The notes beneath the pieces were generated by a model. The model saw only the letters and a program-made list of their open reading frames with translations, did not search any database and was not told where the DNA came from. From Saccharospirillum mangrovi (GTDB lineage Bacteria; Pseudomonadota; Gammaproteobacteria; Pseudomonadales; Natronospirillaceae): a stretch of 64,000 nucleotides of DNA. This document shows positions 1 to 12,872 of the stretch, one piece after another (positions within the stretch are counted from its first letter, which is position 1; each line of letters opens with the position of its first letter). The translations under genes were made by a program, and so were the position numbers. Location: the NCBI RefSeq assembly GCF_003367315.1, contig NZ_CP031415.1, positions 1 to 64,000 on the forward strand, read 5' to 3'.

Positions 1-1443
1 GTGCCCGAGTCAGCCTGGCACCAATGCCTGGATCTGTTGCGTGGCGAGGTTCCGTCACATCAGTTCAACACCTGGATCCGTCCGCTCAGCCATCGTTTGG
101 ATGGTGATGCGCTGGTATTGCAGGCACCGAATCGCTTTGTGGGTAACTGGGTCAAAGATAAGTATCTGCATCGCATTCAGGAATTGATGGAACAGTTCGG
201 TGCGTCTGACACCGAAGTGCTGTTAGAGGTGAAGGGTTCGGTTACAACAACGCCTGCTGAACGATCGATTTCCGGTGCCACAGTGAATGGCACTCTCTCC
301 TCCGAACCTTTGGGAACAAAAGAGCCCAAAGTGCCAGGTGCAGAGCCCGCGTCTCAGTTGGCTGATCGCATTTCGCCGGAGCCAGTACAAACCACCGGTG
401 CCAAACGCGGCAAAGGTAAGTTTCAGTCCTATCTCAATCCCAGCTTTACCTTTGCCTCTTTTGTCGAAGGCAAATCCAACCAGTTGGCATTGGCCGCCAG
501 TCAGCAAGTGGCCGACAACGCCGGCGGTGCTTACAACCCACTCTTTATATATGGTGGTGTGGGTCTGGGTAAGACGCATTTGATGCAGGCCATTGGTAAC
601 CACATCGTTGAACAGAACCCCAGCGCCAAGGTGGTGTATCTGCATTCAGAACGTTTTGTTGCCGACATGGTAAAGGCGTTGCAGTTGAATGCGATGGCGG
701 AGTTCAAACGTTTCTATCGCAGCCTGGATGCGTTGTTGATTGATGACATTCAATTCTTCGCCAAAAAAGATCGTTCTCAGGAAGAATTTTTCCACACCTT
801 TAATGCGTTGCTGGAAGGCAACCAGCAAGTGATTCTGACTTGTGATCGCTACCCCAAAGAAATTGAAGGTTTGGAAGACCGGTTAAAAAGTCGCTTCGGT
901 TGGGGGCTGACGGTAGCCGTCGAGCCACCGGATCTGGAAACGCGCGTTGCCATTTTGATGAAGAAAGCCGAAAAAGCCCGGGTGAAATTTCCGGCCGATG
1001 CGGCTTTCTTTATTGCCCAGCGTATTCGTTCAAACGTGCGTGAATTGGAAGGTGCTTTGCGTCGCGTTGTCGCCAACGCTCAGTTCACGGGTTCTGCCAT
1101 CGATACCGCCTTTGTTAAAGAGTCGCTGAAGGATTTGTTGGCGCTGCAGGATAAACAAGTCAGTATTGAAAACATTCAGCGGACCGTTGCTGAATACTAC
1201 AAAATCAAAATTTCCGATCTGCATTCCAAGCGCCGCAGTCGCAGTATTGCCCGCCCCCGCCAGGTGGCCATGGCATTGGCCAAAGAACTGACACAACACA
1301 GCTTGCCGGAAATTGGTGAGGCGTTTGGCGGACGCGATCACACCACCGTTTTGCACGCCTGTCGCAAAGTAAAAGAACTGCGCGAGACGACGGGCGATAT
1401 CAATGAAGATTACAATAACCTGTTACGAACGCTGACCACCTGA
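1..1443 (+). CDS. dnaA: Chromosomal replication initiator DnaA
   Basis: DnaA is the AAA+ ATPase that binds DnaA boxes and opens oriC. The 480-residue product has the family layout: an N-terminal DnaB/DiaA-interaction domain (about 1-80), a variable linker (about 85-140), an AAA+ core with Walker [11 protein letters not shown] near residue 188 and Walker [10 protein letters not shown], and a C-terminal DNA-binding domain with the signature [14 protein letters not shown]. The GTG start is the first base of the window, so no ribosome binding site can be checked and oriC, if upstream, is out of view. It is followed 21 bp later by dnaN in the same direction, the usual dnaA-dnaN-recF-gyrB order. 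Confidence 0.98.
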   Translation: MPESAWHQCLDLLRGEVPSHQFNTWIRPLSHRLDGDALVLQAPNRFVGNWVKDKYLHRIQELMEQFGASDTEVLLEVKGSVTTTPAERSISGATVNGTLSSEPLGTKEPKVPGAEPASQLADRISPEPVQTTGAKRGKGKFQSYLNPSFTFASFVEGKSNQLALAASQQVADNAGGAYNPLFIYGGVGLGKTHLMQAIGNHIVEQNPSAKVVYLHSERFVADMVKALQLNAMAEFKRFYRSLDALLIDDIQFFAKKDRSQEEFFHTFNALLEGNQQVILTCDRYPKEIEGLEDRLKSRFGWGLTVAVEPPDLETRVAILMKKAEKARVKFPADAAFFIAQRIRSNVRELEGALRRVVANAQFTGSAIDTAFVKESLKDLLALQDKQVSIENIQRTVAEYYKIKISDLHSKRRSRSIARPRQVAMALAKELTQHSLPEIGEAFGGRDHTTVLHACRKVKELRETTGDINEDYNNLLRTLTT

Positions 1444-1464
1444 CAAAGGGATGGAAACGGACTC

Positions 1465-2577
1465 ATGATTCAATTCACGCTGTCACGCGATGCCTTGCTT
1501 AAACCACTGCAACTGGTTGGAGGCGTGGTCGAAAAGCGGCAGACGCTGCCCGTCTTGTCGAACGTGCTGTTGGAAGTCGAAGGTCAACAACTGTCATTGA
1601 CCGGTACCGATCTGGAAGTGGAAATTGTCGGCCGGGTAGAACTCGCCGACGGAGCCGTTGCCGGCGCAGTAACGGTACCAGCGCGTAAGCTGATCGACAT
1701 TGTTCGTTCCCTGCCCGACGACGCGCCCATTACTTTGGTGCAGAACGAAGACCGCGTGGTGGTCACATCCGGTCGCAGTCGTTTTACCTTGTCGACTTTG
1801 CCGGCATCGGATTTCCCCAATGTCGAAGACGACGACAACACCCTCGACTTCACGTTGCCCCAAGTCACCTTGAAGCAATTGGTGGACGCCACGGCGTTCG
1901 CCATGGCGCAGCAGGATGTCCGGTATTACCTCAACGGCATGCTGCTCGAATTGAGCCGCAATCAGGTGCGTACCGTTTCGACGGATGGCCATCGTCTGGC
2001 AATGAGCAGCAAGGCGGCACCGGGTTTGGAATTGGATGAGCGTCGTCAGGTCATTGTGCCGCGCAAAGGTATTCTGGAGCTGAATCGTCTGATGTCGGAC
2101 GATGCTGACGCCAAGGTCGATTTGTCGCTGGGTGCCAACCACATTCGTGCCAAAACACCGGCGTTTACATTCACTTCCAAACTGGTTGACGGCAAGTTCC
2201 CCGATTATGAACGCGTATTGCCGCGCGGTGGCGACAAGGAGATTGTCGGCGACCGGCAATCACTGCGCTCCATCTTCAGCCGTGCAGCCATTCTCTCGAA
2301 CGAGAAGTATCGCGGTGTCCGTCTGTTGCTGAGCGACAATAACCTGATGGTGAAAGCCAACAACCCGGAACAGGAAGAGGCCGAGGTGAATCAGGAAATC
2401 GATTACCAGGGTCCGGAATTGGAAGTTGGTTTTAACGTCACCTACTTGTTGGATGTGTTGAATGTCACTTCCGGTGAGCAAGTGAAGATCGTTCTGGCAG
2501 ATGCCAATTCCAGCGCTTTGCTCAGCGACTTTGACGACGACTCATCCGTCTACGTTGTCATGCCGATGCGGTTGTAA
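1465..2577 (+). CDS. dnaN: DNA polymerase III beta subunit (sliding clamp)
   Basis: DnaN forms the ring-shaped dimer that tethers DNA polymerase III to the template. The 370-residue product starts MIQFTLSRDALLKPL and ends SVYVVMPMRL, the typical clamp C-terminus, and has the normal length for three repeated clamp domains. The ATG follows AAAGGGATGG. It lies between dnaA and recF with short gaps of 21 and 18 bp, so co-transcription is likely. Confidence 0.98.
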   Translation: MIQFTLSRDALLKPLQLVGGVVEKRQTLPVLSNVLLEVEGQQLSLTGTDLEVEIVGRVELADGAVAGAVTVPARKLIDIVRSLPDDAPITLVQNEDRVVVTSGRSRFTLSTLPASDFPNVEDDDNTLDFTLPQVTLKQLVDATAFAMAQQDVRYYLNGMLLELSRNQVRTVSTDGHRLAMSSKAAPGLELDERRQVIVPRKGILELNRLMSDDADAKVDLSLGANHIRAKTPAFTFTSKLVDGKFPDYERVLPRGGDKEIVGDRQSLRSIFSRAAILSNEKYRGVRLLLSDNNLMVKANNPEQEEAEVNQEIDYQGPELEVGFNVTYLLDVLNVTSGEQVKIVLADANSSALLSDFDDDSSVYVVMPMRL

Positions 2578-2595
2578 TCCGGATCGAATCCAGGG

Positions 2596-6109
<3,514 letters not shown>

Positions 6110-6135
6110 ATGGGTCGTTTTTGTCCAGCTAGAAG

Positions 6136-6160
6136 AAGCGCCTTTATGGCGCTTTTTTTA
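6136..6160 (+). terminator. Intrinsic terminator after gyrB
   Basis: A seven-base-pair stem (AAGCGCC / GGCGCTT) closes a TTTAT loop at 6143-6147 and runs into a T-tract to 6159. It sits 27 bp after the gyrB stop and would end the dnaA-gyrB transcript. Confidence 0.85.
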
Positions 6161-6215
6161 TGCCTGCTGGAAGGGTTTGTACCGTCGCTATTGGGCGCGG
6201 TGGGTAATTGTTCAA

Positions 6216-6231
6216 TGTTCCACGTGGAACA
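6216..6231. other. parS: parS site in the gyrB/atl intergenic region
   Basis: A second exact copy of TGTTCCACGTGGAACA lies between the gyrB terminator and the convergent atl gene. With the copies at 3635 and 6592 it makes a three-site cluster within 3 kb. Confidence 0.92.
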
Positions 6232-6243
6232 TCTATGGATGAG

Positions 6244-6561
6244 TCAGTTTTTGTCCAGGCAATCGGGCCAATAACGATCTTTGGGGAATAGCCCCTTTGA
6301 ATTGGGAAGCAGGCCTTCGGCCGCCAAGTTCTTATATTGAGTTACTGCGCCGCTGTGTTCAGTTATCTTCCGCTGGCTATTGATGATTCGAAACCAAGGC
6401 AAGCCAGAGTCTCTGGGCAGCGTTCTAAGCCACGCCTGAACCTGGCGAACATGCACACCGCAAAGAGACGCTATGCGGCCGTAGCTGGTGAAGTGGCCTG
6501 GAGGAATGGCGGCCAGCGTTTGATAAAAGACGGCCTTCGGAGGCGGATCGGATTCATTCAT
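6244..6561 (-). CDS. Alkyltransferase-like (ATL) DNA base-flipping protein
   Basis: This 105-residue protein matches the small ATL family related to the C-terminal domain of O6-alkylguanine-DNA methyltransferase. It has the start of the fold (FYQTLAAIPPGHFTSYGRIA), the Arg-containing helix-turn-helix region (GVHVRQVQAWLRTLP), and PWFRIINSQ where a methyltransferase would have PCHRV. The reactive cysteine is therefore replaced by tryptophan, as expected for ATL proteins, which bind alkylated guanine and flag it for nucleotide excision repair rather than repairing it. It converges on gyrB and is flanked on both sides by parS sites. Confidence 0.85.
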   Translation of the reverse strand: MNESDPPPKAVFYQTLAAIPPGHFTSYGRIASLCGVHVRQVQAWLRTLPRDSGLPWFRIINSQRKITEHSGAVTQYKNLAAEGLLPNSKGLFPKDRYWPDCLDKN

Positions 6562-6591
6562 AAGGCGACAATCTCATGCAAAGAGTGAATG

Positions 6592-6615
6592 AAAAGGTTC
6601 CACGTGGAACCTTTT
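6592..6615. other. parS: Extended parS-like palindrome
   Basis: A 24-bp perfect palindrome whose core GTTCCACGTGGAAC (6597-6610) is identical to the other two parS sites. The outermost consensus T/A pair is G/C here, and the symmetry continues into AAAA/TTTT arms. It lies between the atl start and the end of the peroxiredoxin gene. Confidence 0.82.
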
Positions 6616-6658
6616 AGTGGAATTCCTGGCGCTATCCCAATCGTTTTACTTTGCGAAA

Positions 6659-7150
6659 TTAGAGGTGCTGCAAGGCTTCCATCGCAGAGTCTGCTGAACT
6701 CTTCTCGAATTGTCCGGGCTCTTCAATGCCCAGCCAGCGGACGATGCCGTTGTCGGCTATCAATGCAAATCGACGTGAGCGAATACCCATGCCGCGGCCG
6801 CTGGCATCCATGTCCAAACCCAGTGCCTTTACGAAGTCGGCGTTTCCGTCTGCCAGCATGTCGATGGCATCGGCGTTCTGTTGCTTACCCCAGGCGTTCA
6901 TAACGAAGGCGTCATTCACGCTTAAACAGATAATGCGATCAACACCCAACTGCTTGAACTTGTCTGCCGCTACTACAAACCCAGGCAAATGTGCCTGGCT
7001 GCAGGTCGGTGTGAAGGCGCCAGGGACGGCAAACAGTACTACTCGTTGGTTTTGGAAAAGGCTTTGTGTGGTTTCACTGATGGGGCCGCTTTCAGCCATT
7101 TTGTAGAGCAAAATATCGCTGGGCAGGGTGTCTCCAACTTGAATAGACAT
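6659..7150 (-). CDS. Peroxiredoxin, Prx5 (redoxin) family
   Basis: This thiol peroxidase reduces hydrogen or organic peroxides. The 163-residue protein has the Prx5 active-site loop PGAFTPTCS with the peroxidatic cysteine near residue 49, followed by LSVNDAFVMNAWGK typical of this subfamily, and the normal length. No export signal is visible, so it is likely cytoplasmic. It is transcribed away from the histidine kinase gene at 7309, with 158 bp between them. Confidence 0.93.
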   Translation of the reverse strand: MSIQVGDTLPSDILLYKMAESGPISETTQSLFQNQRVVLFAVPGAFTPTCSQAHLPGFVVAADKFKQLGVDRIICLSVNDAFVMNAWGKQQNADAIDMLADGNADFVKALGLDMDASGRGMGIRSRRFALIADNGIVRWLGIEEPGQFEKSSADSAMEALQHL

Positions 7151-7308
7151 GCCGGGTTTCTCTCTCTATGTTTAGACGTTTGTGTGTTTCGAAATGGTTG
7201 ATGTAGCCGTTAAGGTCAGCGGCTCTATTATTGGTACGCCCGGAGCATAGGGCAATCGATGCATCGAAACACAGCCACTGTAATTGTCTGTTTAAGTAAG
7301 GCCGATCA

Positions 7309-9639
7309 ATGACGCTCAAACGCGTAGCTCTGTTTTTCTGTGGTTTGTTTTGGCTGGCTCACACCAATGCCGGTGATCTGAATGCGTTGATGTTGGAAGC
7401 AGATCAGCCGGTACAACTGAGCAATCAGGTGATGATTCTGGAAGACCCGGAAGGCGACCTATCGCCCTTTGAGGTGCTGTCTGATTCTTATATGTCGCAG
7501 TGGCGTGCAGCCCAGGGTTCTGAACTCAAGCGCAACTACCGCAATGGCGTTACCTGGGTGCTGTTTCGTTTGGATGCCAGTCGTTCCATCCATAAAGAAT
7601 GGGATTTGGTGATTGCCAATCCGTCCATTAAAACCATCGATCTGTATCAGCGTTTTGACCTGTCCGGACCACGACTGGTGCATCGGACGGGCTCACTGCG
7701 ACCGTTCGAAAGTCGCGCCAAGGACCATCGATTCTTTGTTTTGCCACTGGAAGTGTATGGCCCGACGACCTTTCTAATGCGTGTTGGCGCCACATCCAAC
7801 AGCAGCCTGCCCATGACGCTGTATCCATCGCAGGCATTTTGGTCGAGTGTGCAGTTGAGTGACTTCGGGAACTGGCTGTTTTACGGCGTAATACTGTCGA
7901 TGGTGACCTACAACCTGTTTTTGTTTTTCACCGTCCGCGACAGCAGCTACCTCTGGTACGTCCTCTTTATCGGTTGCTTCGGCACCATTCAATTCTCATT
8001 AGACGGCTATCTGTTCCAGTATTTTTGGTGGGACGGCCAGGGCTTTGATGGGCGAGTGAACTACTGGCTGGCCGGAATGATATTTTGCTTCGCCGGCTGC
8101 TTTATTCTGAAGTTTCTCGATTTGCCGCGGGTATCGAAGCCGCTCAGTGCCATTGTGATGGTTGCCATCTTTCTGCAACTGGCCGTGGCCGCCCTGAGTT
8201 GGTACCTCGATAGAGCATTGATGGGTCGGTTGCTAACCTTTAACGGCATCTTCTTCTTAAGCCTGGCCATGTTGGTGGGTGTCTATGCCTGGTTCAAAGG
8301 CTTGGTAGCCGCCAAGTATTTTGTGATTGCCTGGCTCGTATTCTATCTGTGCAACATGGTTTATCTGCTTAATGGTATGGGGCTGTTTCAATTGCCGTTC
8401 CCAGCCATCCTTATTTCCAAGCTGGGCGCCTTTATGGAAACCATGTTGCTCAGCTTTGCGTTGGCGCACCGCATTCGGGTATTGCGAGAAAGTGGCGAGC
8501 GGGAACGGATGCGTGCTGAAGCTCAGAGTTATTTCCTGGCGCAGATCAGCCATGAAATACGCACCCCACTGAATGGGGTCTTAGGGATGACCGAGGTGCT
8601 GGCACGAACGCCATTGGATGAAGAGCAGCGCGCTTATGTGGATACCATTCAAGGCTCAGGGGCGTCCTTGATGGCGCTGATCAATGACATTCTGGACTAC
8701 TCCAAGATCGAAGCGGGCAAGATGGCGTTGCACGTGGAAAACGTTGAGATCCGCGATCTGATTGAGCAGCAGATTCAGCTGTTTCAGGCACACGCTGAGC
8801 AGAAAGGCTTGAGTCTGAGTGCACAACTGGGCGACGAGATGGCGTCGATCATCCAGGTTGATGGCCAGCGGTTGCGACAGGTTCTGTCGAACCTGATCAG
8901 CAACGCCATCAAATTCACCGAAGCCGGCCAGGTGTTGCTGGTTGTTAATCAGGAAGAGCGCGAGGGTGAATCCTGGTTGGTTTGTCGGGTTATCGACAGC
9001 GGCATCGGCATTGCGCCGTCCGAATTGAGTTCGCTGTTCAACGTCTATTCGCAGCTGCCCGCTGCTCAACAAAAAGAGCGCTACGGTACCGGTCTGGGGT
9101 TGGCCATCAGTCGTCAGCTGGTGCAGTTGATGGGCGGCAAGCTGGAGGTCAGCAGCCAGCTTGGACAAGGTTCTGAATTCCGCTTGTCAGTGCCTTTGCA
9201 GACTGGAGCCGTCGAATTATCGGCGGAGGAAGTGGACAGTGAGTACTCACCCATGGCGCTGACGGTCTTGGTCGCTGAAGACAATGTAGTGAATCAGCGG
9301 GTGATCAAAGGCTTGTTGGAGAAATTGGGTCACCATCCTATTTTGGCAACAAATGGCGATCAAGCTGTGCTCGCCCGTCAAGACATGTCGTGCAGCGCTG
9401 ATCTGATTTTGATGGATTGTGAAATGCCAGAAATGGATGGCTACAGAGCCACGCAATTGATACGCGCCTATGAGCGGCAGCATCAGCAACCACGGCTGCC
9501 CATCATTGCCTTGACCGCACATGCCCTCGAGGAAGTTCGTCAGCGCTGTCTGGATGCCGGTATGGATGATTTTCTGACCAAGCCAGTAAGTACTCGCCAA
9601 CTCGAAAAAACGCTGCGTCGCTTTAACAACGCAGACTAG
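7309..9639 (+). CDS. Hybrid sensor histidine kinase with 7TMR-DISM sensor and receiver domain
   Basis: The 776-residue membrane protein starts with a signal peptide (to about residue 22), then an extracellular 7TMR-DISMED2-like beta domain (about 30-165), seven membrane segments (about 180-380), and a histidine kinase core. The H-box is SHEIRTPLNGV (His near 414), the N-box QVLSNLISNAIKFT, the G-boxes DSGIGIAP and GTGLGLAIS. A C-terminal receiver (about 645-770) has LVAEDN, the phospho-acceptor in LILMDCEMPEMDG and the KP of FLTKPV. The ligand cannot be told; DISMED2 domains are thought to bind carbohydrates or similar. Its stop overlaps that of the convergent GGDEF gene. Confidence 0.92.
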   Translation: MTLKRVALFFCGLFWLAHTNAGDLNALMLEADQPVQLSNQVMILEDPEGDLSPFEVLSDSYMSQWRAAQGSELKRNYRNGVTWVLFRLDASRSIHKEWDLVIANPSIKTIDLYQRFDLSGPRLVHRTGSLRPFESRAKDHRFFVLPLEVYGPTTFLMRVGATSNSSLPMTLYPSQAFWSSVQLSDFGNWLFYGVILSMVTYNLFLFFTVRDSSYLWYVLFIGCFGTIQFSLDGYLFQYFWWDGQGFDGRVNYWLAGMIFCFAGCFILKFLDLPRVSKPLSAIVMVAIFLQLAVAALSWYLDRALMGRLLTFNGIFFLSLAMLVGVYAWFKGLVAAKYFVIAWLVFYLCNMVYLLNGMGLFQLPFPAILISKLGAFMETMLLSFALAHRIRVLRESGERERMRAEAQSYFLAQISHEIRTPLNGVLGMTEVLARTPLDEEQRAYVDTIQGSGASLMALINDILDYSKIEAGKMALHVENVEIRDLIEQQIQLFQAHAEQKGLSLSAQLGDEMASIIQVDGQRLRQVLSNLISNAIKFTEAGQVLLVVNQEEREGESWLVCRVIDSGIGIAPSELSSLFNVYSQLPAAQQKERYGTGLGLAISRQLVQLMGGKLEVSSQLGQGSEFRLSVPLQTGAVELSAEEVDSEYSPMALTVLVAEDNVVNQRVIKGLLEKLGHHPILATNGDQAVLARQDMSCSADLILMDCEMPEMDGYRATQLIRAYERQHQQPRLPIIALTAHALEEVRQRCLDAGMDDFLTKPVSTRQLEKTLRRFNNAD

Positions 9640-11087
9640 AGATTCTCATCGCTGACGGTGGTTCGGTTACGGCCACCGTCTTTGCTTTGGTACAGCGCTT
9701 TGTCAGCCCGGTGCAACCAATGCTCGGCTTCTTCGTTGGGTTGATGCACAGCAATGCCGGCCGAAATGCTGATTTTTACCGGGCTGTCCTGGAAGTGAAA
9801 TGGGCATTGGCTGATGTGTTCGCGCATCTTTTCAATCGCAGCCAACGCGCTGTTCTGATCGGATTCCGGTAACAGGATGACGAACTCTTCACCGCCATAA
9901 CGCGCCAGAAAATCGGTTTTACGCAATTGGCTGTGCATTTCCTTCGCCAGAATGCGCAACACCCGATCACCGGCCAGGTGGCCGTAGCGATCGTTGATCT
10001 GCTTAAAGTGGTCGACGTCGATCAACGCCACACTTAATGGCTGACCATAGCGGTCACTGCGTGCAATTTCCTGCGCCAGGCGCTGATCAAAACCCTGGCG
10101 ATTGGGCAGTTGTGTCAGCGGATCACGGCGGGCAATTTCGCGTTCTTGCGTCACCTGCTTGATCAGGCGGTGATTGTCTTCCTGCAAGGCATCCAGATGC
10201 TGGTTCAGTTCTTGTTGCCGCCGGTTCATGGCGATCAAACTGTTGCGCGTCTGGGTCTGGAAGTCGTTCAGCAACGACAGCAAGCCGTCAATGGAATCGT
10301 TCAGGCTGGCGCGCAGCTGTTCCATATTCACCGCCTGGGTGATGGCAGCCTTGGCGCGAGCGATTTGGCTGTCGACTTGTTGATCCAGATTGGCGTTCAG
10401 TTCGGTCAGTTCACTCACGGCCTGTTTGTTCTGACCAATCAACTCGTTGATGCTGCGCAGCTTTTCATTGAGCTGATTCAGGTAGTACTGAAACTGCCCT
10501 TTTTCGGCATCGAGACGGCGCTGAATTAAGGCAATGGTTTCTTCGGCCAGACCATCTAATTCGGGCCAATCCGGCATGGGTTCCAGACGGCGCGCGAGTG
10601 ACTGCAAGGCGCCGTCTTCATCGCCCAGAATGGCCAAGGTTCGCAGCAACGTAATGAAGCGTGAACAGAGCTTCTGATGCAGGCGTTTGAGTTTTTCAGT
10701 GCTGGCGTTGTCTTGTTGCGATGGACGGGAATCCGGAATCAGCCGCAGGGCATCTTCCGCGAGTTTGAGCGCATCGAACAAGTAACGGTGTTGTTCTTTG
10801 ACCGCCAGACTGAACGAGCGCGGTGCGGCCTCAGTGTCTAAATCGACCAACGACTGATACAAGTGATACAGCTGGTGGGTGCCGGTTTCAGCCCAACCTT
10901 CAATTTGATCAAAGCGGGCGTCAGCGGCTTCCAATGCATCACGAAAGGCATCGGCGTCCAATTCGCCCCGTTTGCGCAAGACGTGTTTAAGGTTATCCAG
11001 CGCGCCATCCAATTCCTGATCCATGCCTTTCAGCATGATGGAAAGATCCAGGACGCCCCGGCGTAATTCGGCTTCGTTTTCGTTCAT
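9636..11087 (-). CDS. GGDEF diguanylate cyclase with long coiled-coil N-terminal region
   Basis: The 483-residue protein makes the second messenger c-di-GMP, to judge from an intact C-terminal GGDEF domain: DPLTQLPNRQGFD, DVDHFKQINDRYGHLAGD and the active-site RYGGEEF near residue 398. The RKTD inhibitory site lies five residues before GGEEF, so product inhibition is likely. The first 300 residues are helical and Gln/Leu rich, with no signal peptide or membrane segment; I do not recognise a named sensor domain there. It overlaps the stop of the histidine kinase gene by a few bases. Confidence 0.9.
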   Translation of the reverse strand: MNENEAELRRGVLDLSIMLKGMDQELDGALDNLKHVLRKRGELDADAFRDALEAADARFDQIEGWAETGTHQLYHLYQSLVDLDTEAAPRSFSLAVKEQHRYLFDALKLAEDALRLIPDSRPSQQDNASTEKLKRLHQKLCSRFITLLRTLAILGDEDGALQSLARRLEPMPDWPELDGLAEETIALIQRRLDAEKGQFQYYLNQLNEKLRSINELIGQNKQAVSELTELNANLDQQVDSQIARAKAAITQAVNMEQLRASLNDSIDGLLSLLNDFQTQTRNSLIAMNRRQQELNQHLDALQEDNHRLIKQVTQEREIARRDPLTQLPNRQGFDQRLAQEIARSDRYGQPLSVALIDVDHFKQINDRYGHLAGDRVLRILAKEMHSQLRKTDFLARYGGEEFVILLPESDQNSALAAIEKMREHISQCPFHFQDSPVKISISAGIAVHQPNEEAEHWLHRADKALYQSKDGGRNRTTVSDENL

Positions 11088-11193
11088 TGCAATTCCTACC
11101 CCAAACAGCTGGCCATGTGCAAAACACCAATAACTCAGTCACGGCGGCCAATGGCAAGGGCAGTATAGACGTTGGTGCGAGGTGGGTCTGTGA

Positions 11194-12021
11194 TCAATTT
11201 TTCGCAGGCGGCCATTCGATTTCCATGGCGACTGGCAAGTGATCGGACAGTGGAAAATCGAGCACACCCATGCGGGTAATCTTCAAGTGTTTGCTGACCA
11301 ATATCTGATCCAGACAGCGCTGGGGTTGCCAGCTTGGGAACGTGGCTCGAGCGTGGGCGGATTTCAGCCCGAGGTCTTTTAACGGCGAGTCGTAGAGCAA
11401 GCGCAAACTGTGGGTGTTCATATCACCCATCAACACGACGTTGCGGTACAGCGAAATCAAATTGCGAATAAAGCGCAACTGTTGATTCTGAGCTCGACGG
11501 CTCAGCGCCAGATGCATCATCACCACCAACAAGGGTTCGCTGTCACCGAGTTGGAGAACAATGGCACCGCGGCCGGGTAAGCCGGGCAGTGCGTGGGTAT
11601 CAATCTGGTGCGGAGGAAACCGGCTGATGATGCCGTTGCTGTGTTGCGCCACCCGCCCAAGATTACGATTCAACTGCTGGAACCAGTATGGATGCTCAGC
11701 CTGTTTGGCCACGTATTCCACCTGGTTAATAAAGCCGGAACGAAAACTGCCGCCGTCGGCTTCTTGCAACGCCACGACATCAAACCGCCGGACCAGATCG
11801 CCAATGCGATTCAGGTTCTCCAACCGTGATTTGGTCGGCCAGACATGCTGCCAGGCTTTGAACAGATAATCCGGGTAGTGGCGGGTTTGAATGCCGACTT
11901 GGATGTTGTAACTGAGAAAACTGAGATGGCCGGGTGTGGTGACGTGAAATTCATCCGGCTGGCAAAGATGAGCAGGAAAGCGTTTGGCCGAAACGACGGT
12001 TTTCATCGACCTTTTCATCAT
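11194..12021 (-). CDS. Endonuclease/exonuclease/phosphatase (EEP) family protein
   Basis: The 275-residue protein carries the EEP metal-dependent hydrolase motifs: LSYNIQVG, VALQEAD (catalytic Glu), GDMNTHS, LDQILVS and SDHLPV (catalytic His) near the C-terminus. Family members cleave phosphodiester bonds in DNA, RNA, lipids or inositol phosphates, so the substrate cannot be named. No signal peptide is visible. Several Met codons cluster at the start (MMKRSMK), so the exact start is uncertain by a few residues. It lies downstream of dsbA on the same strand, but a terminator separates them. Confidence 0.85.
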   Translation of the reverse strand: MMKRSMKTVVSAKRFPAHLCQPDEFHVTTPGHLSFLSYNIQVGIQTRHYPDYLFKAWQHVWPTKSRLENLNRIGDLVRRFDVVALQEADGGSFRSGFINQVEYVAKQAEHPYWFQQLNRNLGRVAQHSNGIISRFPPHQIDTHALPGLPGRGAIVLQLGDSEPLLVVMMHLALSRRAQNQQLRFIRNLISLYRNVVLMGDMNTHSLRLLYDSPLKDLGLKSAHARATFPSWQPQRCLDQILVSKHLKITRMGVLDFPLSDHLPVAMEIEWPPAKN

Positions 12022-12045
12022 CAGATTCCCCTGCTGAAAAACAAC

Positions 12046-12071
12046 TGAGGCCGACTATCAAGTCGGCCTCA
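12046..12071 (-). terminator. Intrinsic terminator after dsbA
   Basis: An 11-bp perfect stem (12046-12056 with 12061-12071) and an ATCA loop, followed on the minus strand by GTTGTTTTTC. It lies just beyond the dsbA stop. Confidence 0.82.
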
Positions 12072-12093
12072 TGAGTTTAACGCAGCCCGTCAA

Positions 12094-12726
12094 TTACTGG
12101 GCAGCGGGATCGTTGCGAACCAGCCACTCGGCAACTTCAAACATGCGTTGGTTGCTGCCTGCCATGCGGCCGTCGATCAAATAGCGACCGTTCACAACCA
12201 AACTCGGTGTGCCGGACAGACCGCTTTTTTGTGTGATGACGCGCGCTTGATTGATGCGGGCATTGACCGCAAATGAATCGGCCATTTCCAGGTAGTCATC
12301 CTTGGAGACACCAAAGCGGGCGACAAAATCGGCGAAGCCTTCATCGGTCGACAGACGATGACGGTTCAGATGGATCTCATCGAAGATCTGCATGTGAGTA
12401 GCGTCAAAGACATTCAGGAACTGAGTGGCGTAGTAAGCACGCGCTTCGGGCAGTTGGCGGTCGTTAAACAGAACCGGCACGTGAGTGAAGCGAATGTCGT
12501 CCGGTTTGCTTTGAATCCAGGTCTGTACGAAAGGTTCCAGATTGAAACAGTGAATGCAGCTGTAACTGAAAATTTCCTGGATTTCTCCGACTTCGTCACC
12601 GCGATAGCTGGTGGGCAGTTTTTCAGGAAGAACCCGGTAATGGGTTCCGGCTTGGAAGTCTTCAGCCTGGGCGGCAGAAAAACCCAGAACCAGAACGGCA
12701 GCTGATATCAGCAGGCGTTTGAACAT
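12094..12726 (-). CDS. dsbA: Thiol:disulfide interchange protein DsbA
   Basis: DsbA introduces disulfides into exported proteins in the periplasm. The chosen start, CAT at 12724-12726, gives MFKRLLISAAVLVLGFSAAQA, a clean signal peptide; the open frame extends 34 codons upstream but that part is not exported-protein-like. The 210-residue precursor has the active-site CIHC (SYSCIHCFNLEPF) and the cis-proline region GTPSLVVNGRY. Terminators on both sides suggest it is transcribed alone. Confidence 0.95.
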   Translation of the reverse strand: MFKRLLISAAVLVLGFSAAQAEDFQAGTHYRVLPEKLPTSYRGDEVGEIQEIFSYSCIHCFNLEPFVQTWIQSKPDDIRFTHVPVLFNDRQLPEARAYYATQFLNVFDATHMQIFDEIHLNRHRLSTDEGFADFVARFGVSKDDYLEMADSFAVNARINQARVITQKSGLSGTPSLVVNGRYLIDGRMAGSNQRMFEVAEWLVRNDPAAQ

Positions 12727-12790
12727 CGACGTGTCTCCATCATTATCGTAAGCGCTGGCGGAGGCTAACTTTGCCGGAAAGCCAGAGCCA

Positions 12791-12825
12791 AAAAAAGCGG
12801 AGCACCACAGGTGGCCTCCGCTTTT
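12791..12825 (-). terminator. Intrinsic terminator after the cytochrome c4 gene
   Basis: The stem AAGCGGAG (12795-12802) pairs with CTCCGCTT (12816-12823), with an inner CACC/GGTG helix. On the minus strand it is followed by seven Ts. It separates the c4 gene from dsbA. Confidence 0.8.
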
Positions 12826-12872
12826 CATTCTCTTTACCGGGTCTGAATCCGGCCTGAACTGCTTGGTTCAGA

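Noticed and set aside
6110-6243. Origin of replication between gyrB and atl
   Set aside because: The gap has a terminator and a parS site but no DnaA-box cluster or AT-rich unwinding region.
8720-8740. Fourth parS site in the hybrid kinase gene
   Set aside because: The sequence GCACGTGGAAAAC shares only half of the palindrome.
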